A model generated the notes under the pieces. It had not been told where the DNA came from. It saw only the letters and a list, made by a program, of their open reading frames with translations, and did not search any database. Position numbers and translations under genes: made by a program. Below are positions 1 to 3,577 of a stretch of DNA of 6,191 bases, piece after piece. This DNA comes from JAFHCF01 sp048497495. Its GTDB lineage: Bacteria > Pseudomonadota > Alphaproteobacteria > Rhizobiales > Ancalomicrobiaceae. The stretch's first letter is position 1. The number at the start of each line of letters is the position of its first letter. The DNA lies in NCBI GenBank assembly GCA_048497495.1, contig JAFHCF010000182.1, forward strand, positions 1 through 6,191, given 5' to 3'.

Positions 1-92
1 CCGACGCCATGGCCAATGTCGAGCGCTGGAACGCGGCGGCGCGCGCCGATCGGGCCGCGCTGATCGAACGGTTGAGGCCCTGGTCGGCGTGA
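1..92 (+). CDS. C-terminal end of an unidentified gene (truncated by the window edge)
   Basis: Reading from base 3 gives 29 codons ending in TGA at 90-92. The peptide is Ala/Arg-rich and looks helical, with an NVERWN stretch, an ALIERLRPW stretch and a final SA. Codons are strongly GC-ending, as in the confident genes here, which supports real coding. The rest of the gene lies outside the window, so no family can be named. It converges on the small minus-strand gene at 112-342 with only 19 bases between the two stops. That gap has no room for a classical hairpin terminator, so the transcripts probably overlap. Confidence 0.55.
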   Translation, partial: DAMANVERWNAAARADRAALIERLRPWSA

Positions 93-111
93 TCTGGAAT
101 GGCGGCGAGGC

Positions 112-342
112 TCAGGCGACGCGTGGAGTCTCGGCCCCGGATCGGTCGCGCGCGCCGGCCGAATCGGCGACGCAGGGCTCCAGATCGGGCTTGCCCGCTT
201 CGATCGCCTCGACGCAGGCGCGAATGCGCGGATCGCCGCGCATCATCAGGTCGGCTTCCTCCGAGGTCAGCCCCTGCAACAGCGGACACCGGGTCGGGTC
301 GAACCGCTTGACCCCTCCCGGACCGGTCTGTTCGCCGCACAT
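112..342 (-). CDS. Small four-cysteine protein of unknown function (76 aa)
   Basis: This 76-residue protein begins MCGEQTG and ends in TGA (TCA at 112-114 on plus). The ATG at 342 is chosen because a strong purine-rich ribosome-binding site lies five bases upstream; the frame stays open further upstream but that part is Arg-rich and lacks an RBS. Cysteines fall at residues 2, 19, 43 and 57. A central block (about residues 15-50) contains the DPTRCPLLQGL and MRGDPRIRACVEAIEAG segments and is predicted mostly helical. The last 18 or so residues are polar and probably disordered. There is no signal peptide or membrane segment, so a cytoplasmic location is likely. I do not recognise the family. 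The four cysteines could bind a metal, but the spacing matches no standard zinc-finger pattern I know, so that is speculation. Confidence 0.6.
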   Translation of the reverse strand: MCGEQTGPGGVKRFDPTRCPLLQGLTSEEADLMMRGDPRIRACVEAIEAGKPDLEPCVADSAGARDRSGAETPRVA

Positions 343-347
343 GGTCG

Positions 348-356
348 CCTCCCCCC
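348..356 (-). promoter_or_regulatory. Strong ribosome-binding site fixing the start of the 76-aa protein
   Basis: On the minus strand a run of six G followed by AGG sits five bases before the ATG at 342. It is the best Shine-Dalgarno match in this part of the window and is the reason for choosing this start over upstream in-frame codons. Confidence 0.6.
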
Positions 357-888
357 GAAACACATCGGTAGGGGCGCGGCCTCTCCGATTTTTTCGTCCC
401 TCATTCTGACATGCCGGGATCGAACCGAACAATCCGGCTCGGTGCCGATCGGTTCAGTGCGGATGACCCCGGGTGTGGCGCCCGGTTTCGCGCGTCACGG
501 GCGACGTCGGTTCGCCGTCGAGGACGAAGCCGCCCGCCGAACGACGAAGGGACCTCGGCCTCTCGTTTCGAGACTTCGACGCGCGCGGGGTCGTCTCGCG
601 GCTCGCCGTGATGATCTCGTCGTGGCGGCGTGCCGGCGGCGGAAACAGATTGCGGCGCGCGCCGGGTCGGACCTCGGCCGAGGGCGCGAGCCCAGACCAA
701 CCCGGTTCGGATGCGATCTTTTTTCAAGCGACTTGACCATCATCAAGCACGCATGGCGCGGAAGGCCGCAATGTCCTCCGTGGACGACGATCTCCCAAGG
801 GTCGGGGTCCATCGGATTGCCCTGAATGACTTCAAGCGGTGTCGCGGTTCTCGACGAGTGCTTCGACACCGCCTTCTTTTTTGTCGAT

Positions 889-904
889 GCCGTCGTTCGA
901 CGGC
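889..904. repeat. Perfect 16-base palindrome-like hairpin
   Basis: GCCGTCG and CGACGGC are separated by TT, giving seven base pairs (or six with a four-base loop). A run of six T lies eight bases before it on the plus strand. That is the wrong side for a plus-strand terminator, and on the minus strand the run reads as A. It is therefore not a standard Rho-independent terminator on either strand. It could be a protein-binding dyad or chance in GC-rich DNA. Confidence 0.35.
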
Positions 905-1084
905 GCGCAATTCGGCGGGATTACCAAATAAAGGCCTGAAAACTCGGCGTCGGCATGGTCTCGACGGAACTGGTCCGTTCTTGGCGACAGCGAAAATGCG
1001 TTTACTTCGAAACGTTCGCCATGCCTTCGGCGGGTGCGGCCTTCCTCGGGTGGGATCGGGAGGGGTGCCACTCGCCGCCGGTCT

Positions 1085-1381
1085 TCATTCGTCGTTCGAG
1101 GCGTTCAGATCCGTGTCCTCGATCGTCGCCCCGGCTTGCCCGCCGCCGCGCTGATCGACGACCTGCCGCAGGGCGTCGTTGATCCGGTCCTGCCATCCCG
1201 GCCCCTCCTCTTGGAAGAAGTCGAGCACGGCGCGATCGATGCGAAGTGAGACGGTTTCCTTCGCGTTCGGGATTGCCGGTGGCTTCGGCAGGGGCGCGAC
1301 CGGCTTGGCGGTGGCGGACTTGAAAGCGGCTTCGGCCGCGTCACGCATGCTGCCGGTCTGACGGATCGGGGGTCGAGACAT
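1085..1381 (-). CDS. BrnA-family antitoxin-like ribbon-helix-helix protein (98 aa), no adjacent BrnT
   Basis: The C-terminal half matches the BrnA antitoxin pattern. A short beta strand (KETVSLRID, residues 41-49) is followed by helix A (AVLDFFQEEG, 51-60) and then PGWQDRINDALRQVV (61-75), the family's GPGWQxRINxALR signature. The strand would insert in the DNA major groove and pair with a second subunit. Residues 1-40 form a basic, Ala/Pro-rich N-terminal arm, and the tail after about 78 is acidic and Gly/Ala-rich. BrnA normally neutralises the ribonuclease BrnT and represses its own operon. In the usual order brnT lies just upstream, but here upstream DNA holds about 220 non-coding bases and then tRNA-Pro, and downstream DNA has no toxin-like frame. 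It is thus an orphan, perhaps acting as a plain transcriptional regulator. The ATG at 1381 follows an AAAAGG ribosome-binding site nine bases away; a longer reading upstream is Arg-rich and unlikely. Confidence 0.82.
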   Translation of the reverse strand: MSRPPIRQTGSMRDAAEAAFKSATAKPVAPLPKPPAIPNAKETVSLRIDRAVLDFFQEEGPGWQDRINDALRQVVDQRGGGQAGATIEDTDLNASNDE

Positions 1382-1427
1382 CGTTCGTCGCCTTTTCTGT
1401 GTCCTCGGCCCGACGCCCGCCTCCGCG

Positions 1428-1442
1428 CCATCACCGCGATGG
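1428..1442. promoter_or_regulatory. Possible operator dyad upstream of the antitoxin-like gene
   Basis: CCATC and GATGG are separated by five bases, 46 bases before the ATG at 1381. Ribbon-helix-helix antitoxins commonly bind short inverted repeats in their own promoter, so the position is right. A five-base arm can easily occur by chance, and I could not pair it with a convincing -35/-10 set. Confidence 0.2.
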
Positions 1443-1579
1443 TTTCTCGTCGACCTCGATGCGCCTGCAGGGAGACACACCGAGGCGGCGCGGGGGGTGC
1501 CGACCGCCGGAGTCGTGGCGCGATTTCCGGTGCGTCTTTCCGCGTCACGCGCGGCAGTCCGATTCGGTGATTGGAACAT

Positions 1580-1601
1580 GCCTTTCGGGAAAAGGCGAAA
1601 G
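1580..1601 (-). terminator. Overlapping hairpins just after tRNA-Pro (weak terminator or 3' processing signal)
   Basis: Two mutually exclusive six-base-pair stems can form just downstream of the tRNA-Pro 3' end. One is GCCTTT with AAAGGC (1580-1585 and 1591-1596); the other is CTTTCG with CGAAAG (1582-1587 and 1596-1601). On the transcribed strand only a poor U content follows, so this is not a strong intrinsic terminator. Confidence 0.35.
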
Positions 1602-1604
1602 CGG

Positions 1605-1681
1605 TGGTCGGAGTGGCAGGATTTGAACCTGCGACCCCCTCGTCCCGAACGAGGTGCGCTACCAGACTGCGCTACACTCCG
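1605..1681 (-). tRNA. tRNA-Pro (anticodon CGG)
   Basis: The minus strand folds as a complete 77-base cloverleaf with an encoded CCA. The acceptor stem CGGAGTG pairs with CACTCCG, followed by discriminator A and CCA. The D stem is GCGC/GCGC around a nine-base loop containing GG. The anticodon stem CCTCG/CGAGG carries loop TTCGGGA, placing CGG at positions 34-36, so it reads CCG proline codons. The T stem GCAGG/CCTGC closes loop TTCAAAT. All four stems pair perfectly, with a five-base variable loop. It has its own promoter upstream (1696-1724) and is not clustered with other tRNAs on its strand. Confidence 0.97.
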
Positions 1682-1695
1682 TGACCGCGAGGGGG

Positions 1696-1724
1696 TGTAT
1701 AGCGACCGCGCCGCGCCCCCGCAA
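1696..1724 (-). promoter_or_regulatory. Sigma70-type promoter of tRNA-Pro
   Basis: On the minus strand a TTGCGG -35 box (1719-1724) and a TATACA -10 box (1696-1701) are separated by exactly 17 bases. The start point would fall around 1689, about eight bases before the tRNA 5' end, giving a short leader for RNase P to remove. TTGC-type -35 boxes are common in alphaproteobacterial housekeeping promoters. Confidence 0.72.
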
Positions 1725-1947
1725 GCGCGAATTTCCCTCTCCGTCGGGCTTGTGGATCGATAGGGGTCGAGAGGTCCGATTTCCGCCGCCGCGCGCGGGT
1801 GCCCGGCGGGCGGGGCGGCCGGGCGGAGCGAGGGGTCGACAGACGCGCCGTGTGGCGGCGCCGAACGGCCGGTCGCGGGCGACGCCGGGGATCGGCGGCG
1901 TTCGGCCCCATTTCACCGTCGCTGTGGATGCGGCCCGCGCCCGGCTG
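1725..1947. other. Spacer between the two divergent tRNA promoters
   Basis: Nothing supportable is seen here. The stretch is extremely GC-rich around 1785-1830, with runs of GGGCGG-like sequence. Reading frames through it are Arg/Pro/Ala-rich on both strands and have no recognisable domain. Confidence 0.5.
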
Positions 1948-1976
1948 TTGCCCGCATCCGCCGAAATCGATATAGG
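1948..1976 (+). promoter_or_regulatory. Sigma70-type promoter of tRNA-Gln
   Basis: A TTGCCC -35 box (1948-1953) and a TATAGG -10 box (1971-1976) are 17 bases apart. Transcription would start near 1983, leaving a leader of about 40 bases before the tRNA. The start of this leader contains a small GCAC/GTGC hairpin (1981-1993). The arrangement mirrors the tRNA-Pro promoter on the other strand. Confidence 0.65.
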
Positions 1977-2023
1977 AACCGCACTTCCGGTGCTTCGCGT
2001 CTCCAGCGCGGGGTCGGCACCGT

Positions 2024-2098
2024 TGGGGCGTCGCCAAGTGGTAAGGCAGTGGATTTTGATTCCGCCATTCGCAGGTTCGAATCCTGCCGCCCCATCCA
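2024..2098 (+). tRNA. tRNA-Gln (anticodon TTG)
   Basis: A complete 75-base cloverleaf with encoded CCA. The acceptor stem TGGGGCG pairs with CGCCCCA, followed by discriminator T and CCA. The D stem is GCC/GGC. The anticodon stem GTGGA/TCCGC contains one T-G wobble pair and carries loop TTTTGAT, placing TTG at 34-36 to read CAA (and CAG by wobble). The T stem GCAGG/CCTGC closes loop TTCGAAT. The UGGGGNN acceptor start and GAU at the end of the anticodon loop follow the bacterial tRNA-Gln pattern. This assumes TTG is the only Gln isoacceptor seen here; another may lie elsewhere. Confidence 0.97.
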
Positions 2099-2135
2099 AC
2101 TCTTCCACCTCTTTCGGATTCGATCGTCGCTGAGC

Positions 2136-2168
2136 GTCCGGTGCGCGGCGCCGGACCCGTCGTGACGG
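2136..2168. terminator. Tandem hairpins between convergent tRNA-Gln and methyltransferase genes
   Basis: A nine-base-pair stem with a three-base loop (2136-2144 paired with 2148-2156; one T-G pair) is followed at once by CCGTC/GACGG (2157-2168). There is no T run on either side. The position, between a plus-strand gene ending at 2098 and a minus-strand gene ending at 2218, fits a bidirectional transcription barrier, but without a U tract this is inference. Confidence 0.35.
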
Positions 2169-2217
2169 CCCGACGCTTCTCGGTCCGGTCGATCGCTCCG
2201 ATCGGAGAAAAACCGCT

Positions 2218-2841
2218 TCAAGACCGGCGCCGGAACAGGGCGAACAGGAAACGCTGTTCGACGCCCGATGGCGTCGTGTGGTGGTGGCGCCGGATCTCGA
2301 CCGGCTCGAAAGTGTCGCCGAGGACCGCGGCGAGGCCCGGCCCGTCGTAGCGCGCGACCTCGAGCCCACTACACCTCTCCGGTCCGTCCAGAGCGAAGGT
2401 CGCGAAGATCGCGTAGCCCCCGGGGCGCAGCGCCGCGCCCATCCTGTCGAGATAGGCGGACCGGTCGGCGGGGTCGGTGAGGAAATGGAACGCGGCGCGA
2501 TCGTGCCAGAGGTCGTAGAGCCGCGTCGGCACCCAGGTCGTCGCGTCGCCGACGATCCAGTCGACGGTCTCACCGGCCGGGCCGAGGCGTCGTTTCGACG
2601 TCTCCAGGGCGGCTCGCGACAGGTCGAGGACGGTGACGTCGACGAATCCCCGGTCGACCAGCGCATCGACCAACCGCGAGGCGCCACCGCCGACGTCGAT
2701 CACCGCCGCCTCTCGCCCGACGCCGGCGCGCCCGATCAGGTCGAACGACAGATCGGGGCTGGCCTCGAACCAACTGACGTCGGTCTCGCTCTTGCGGGTG
2801 TAGACGTCTTCCCAGTGGGCGCTGCGGTCGTTGTCGGTCAT
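2218..2841 (-). CDS. Class I SAM-dependent methyltransferase (207 aa)
   Basis: The protein has the Rossmann-like methyltransferase signatures in order. An N-terminal HWEDVYTRK segment (9-17) resembles the substrate-side lid of small methyltransferases. Glycine-rich motif I is VIDVGGGAS (47-55), which binds S-adenosylmethionine. The acidic residue ending strand 2 is D73 in VTVLDLS, which holds the ribose. Then come GDAT (98-101), WHDRAAFHFL (112-121) around strand 4, and LRPGGYAIFATF (138-149), the post-motif strand 5 region. A His-rich RRHHHTTP stretch precedes a C-terminal strand ending in FALFRRR. It has no signal or membrane segment, so it is cytoplasmic. The substrate cannot be read from sequence. 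The ATG at 2841 is preceded by a GAGGGG ribosome-binding site; the longer open frame upstream is Arg-rich and rejected. It is a single-gene unit, divergent from the secreted protein gene. Confidence 0.9.
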   Translation of the reverse strand: MTDNDRSAHWEDVYTRKSETDVSWFEASPDLSFDLIGRAGVGREAAVIDVGGGASRLVDALVDRGFVDVTVLDLSRAALETSKRRLGPAGETVDWIVGDATTWVPTRLYDLWHDRAAFHFLTDPADRSAYLDRMGAALRPGGYAIFATFALDGPERCSGLEVARYDGPGLAAVLGDTFEPVEIRRHHHTTPSGVEQRFLFALFRRRS

Positions 2842-3036
2842 CGAACCCCTCGCTCGGCCCACGCTGTCATGCCGGGCCGTCGGCGACAGTGTAGCGCGTC
2901 GCGTGCCCGCCGCCATCGAGGCGCGACCTGCGGGATCGGGAGCGGAAGGGGCGTCCGTCCGGGCGGGCCGGCCTCGGCACAACCGATGGCGCGGCAAACG
3001 TGTGTTTACCCGCGTCGGTAATCGGAATTTGATCGC

Positions 3037-3069
3037 ATGGTGTTCACTCTGGCTCGAAACCGCTCGTGA
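3037..3069 (+). CDS. Possible 10-codon leader peptide overlapping the next start
   Basis: ATG at 3037 opens a frame encoding MVFTLARNRS and stopping at TGA 3067-3069. That stop overlaps the GTG start of the secreted protein in the arrangement GTGA, typical of translationally coupled genes. Its own ribosome-binding site is weak (a GGA about ten bases upstream). The overlap may be chance. It would matter because the downstream GTG has no good ribosome-binding site of its own. Confidence 0.2.
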   Translation: MVFTLARNRS

Positions 3070-3383
3070 TCCACCTACCCCACTCCCCGCGACGGCTGCT
3101 TCTTGTGGCGGCGCTGCTCGCGACGATCGCCGTCCCGTTCGCCGCCGAGGCGCGCTGCGTCGTCGATTCGGCGCCGTGCCGCGGCTGCGGCTGCAAGGGC
3201 GGGCCGGGTTGGCGCCACATCGCGTCCCGGCGCTGCGTCGGTTTCCGCGATCTGGCGTCGAAATGCGGCGACCCTCCGTCCTCGACGCTCTGCGTCTTCG
3301 AAAACGCCCCCGGCACCGGCGCCAATCACGATTGCGCGCTCGCCCCCGCCGTGCCGCCCGAGGCTCCCGCGCCGGCCCGCTAG
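3066..3383 (+). CDS. Secreted or periplasmic Cys-rich small protein (105 aa, about 76 mature)
   Basis: Residues 1-29 form a classic Sec signal peptide: a basic n-region ending in PRR, a hydrophobic core LLLVAALLATIAVPF, and AEA before the probable cleavage at residue 29/30. The mature part has eight cysteines at 31, 38, 41, 43, 57, 67, 76 and 90. An even number after an export signal fits four disulfides. Notable blocks are CRGCGCKGGPGW (38-49), RRCVGFRDL (55-63), KCGDPPSSTLC (66-76) and FENAPGTGANHDC (78-90), with a Pro/Ala-rich tail. The look is of a small conserved domain of the kind found as uncharacterised exported proteins in Rhizobiales-type bacteria; I do not know a function. GTG at 3066 is the only usable start, since a stop lies at 3030-3032 and no other start codon precedes the signal peptide. 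The ribosome-binding site is poor. Confidence 0.75.
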   Translation: MIHLPHSPRRLLLVAALLATIAVPFAAEARCVVDSAPCRGCGCKGGPGWRHIASRRCVGFRDLASKCGDPPSSTLCVFENAPGTGANHDCALAPAVPPEAPAPAR

Positions 3384-3447
3384 ACGGTGCGTCGACAGGC
3401 GGTTGCACGGCATTTCGGCAGTCGCCCCCTTGCTCTTCGCGCCTCAT

Positions 3448-3467
3448 GGGCCATTTTCGAATGTCCC
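3448..3467 (+). other. Stem-loop with TTCG tetraloop between the secreted protein gene and acnB
   Basis: GGGCCATT and AATGTCCC flank a TTCG loop, giving seven pairs of eight with one C-T mismatch. No T run follows directly (a CCTTTT lies about ten bases on), so it is a poor terminator for the upstream gene. It may be part of the acnB leader RNA if acnB is transcribed from upstream. Confidence 0.4.
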
Positions 3468-3489
3468 GGGCCTAAGCCTTTTCGATCGC

Positions 3490-3518
3490 TGGTCTCGGAG
3501 CAGCGAGACTGCTATGGG
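3490..3518 (+). promoter_or_regulatory. Dyad plus possible extended -10 upstream of acnB
   Basis: GTCTCG (3492-3497) and CGAGAC (3504-3509) are perfect inverted arms around GAGCAG, extendable to eight pairs with two G-T pairs (3490-3511). TGCTATGGG (3510-3518) follows, resembling an extended -10 element, with no good -35. Two readings are possible. The dyad may be a repressor or activator site over the -35 region, with acnB starting near 3525 and a leader of about 53 bases; or it may be an RNA hairpin in a longer acnB leader. Confidence 0.35.
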
Positions 3519-3577
3519 AGCGCGGTCATTCTGTCGCACCCGGTTGCGGCACACCCGATCCACCAGAAGGGTCAGTC

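Larger units (their letters stand above)
343..1084. other. About 740 bases without a convincing gene
   Basis: Long open frames exist on both strands, as expected at this GC content, but they translate to Arg/Pro/Ser-rich text with no recognisable domain. Two minus-strand stretches read slightly more like protein. One is about 812 down to 720: an ATG at 812 with a loose AGGG eight bases upstream gives MDPDPWEIVVHGGHCGLP, which soon runs into Arg-rich text. The other is 1071 down to 832, a GTG-initiated 79-codon frame starting 13 bases after the antitoxin stop. Both use clearly less GC-biased third positions than the confident genes here and match nothing I know. Local base composition is more AT-rich around 870-1015. 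The stretch could be decayed coding sequence, an undetected RNA or plain spacer; I cannot tell which. Confidence 0.5.

Noticed and set aside
412..430. T-arm-like sequence on the minus strand (GGTTCGATCCCGG) suggesting a tRNA remnant
   Set aside because: The stem pairs poorly, and no matching acceptor, D or anticodon arms are found at the right distance.
717..738. T run next to a TCAAG/CTTGA hairpin as a terminator
   Set aside because: The six T precede the hairpin on plus and read as A after it on minus, so neither strand has the terminator order.
1659..2687. 342-codon minus-strand frame spanning both tRNA genes and part of the methyltransferase
   Set aside because: It runs through two perfect tRNA genes and the methyltransferase in another frame; its apparent Gln/Asn motifs are tRNA sequence read as protein.
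3005..3033. TTTACC and TTTGAT, 17 bases apart, as a promoter for the secreted protein
   Set aside because: Each box matches only four of six consensus bases. A start near 3040 would also exclude the leader frame at 3037, so the two ideas conflict; neither is firm.
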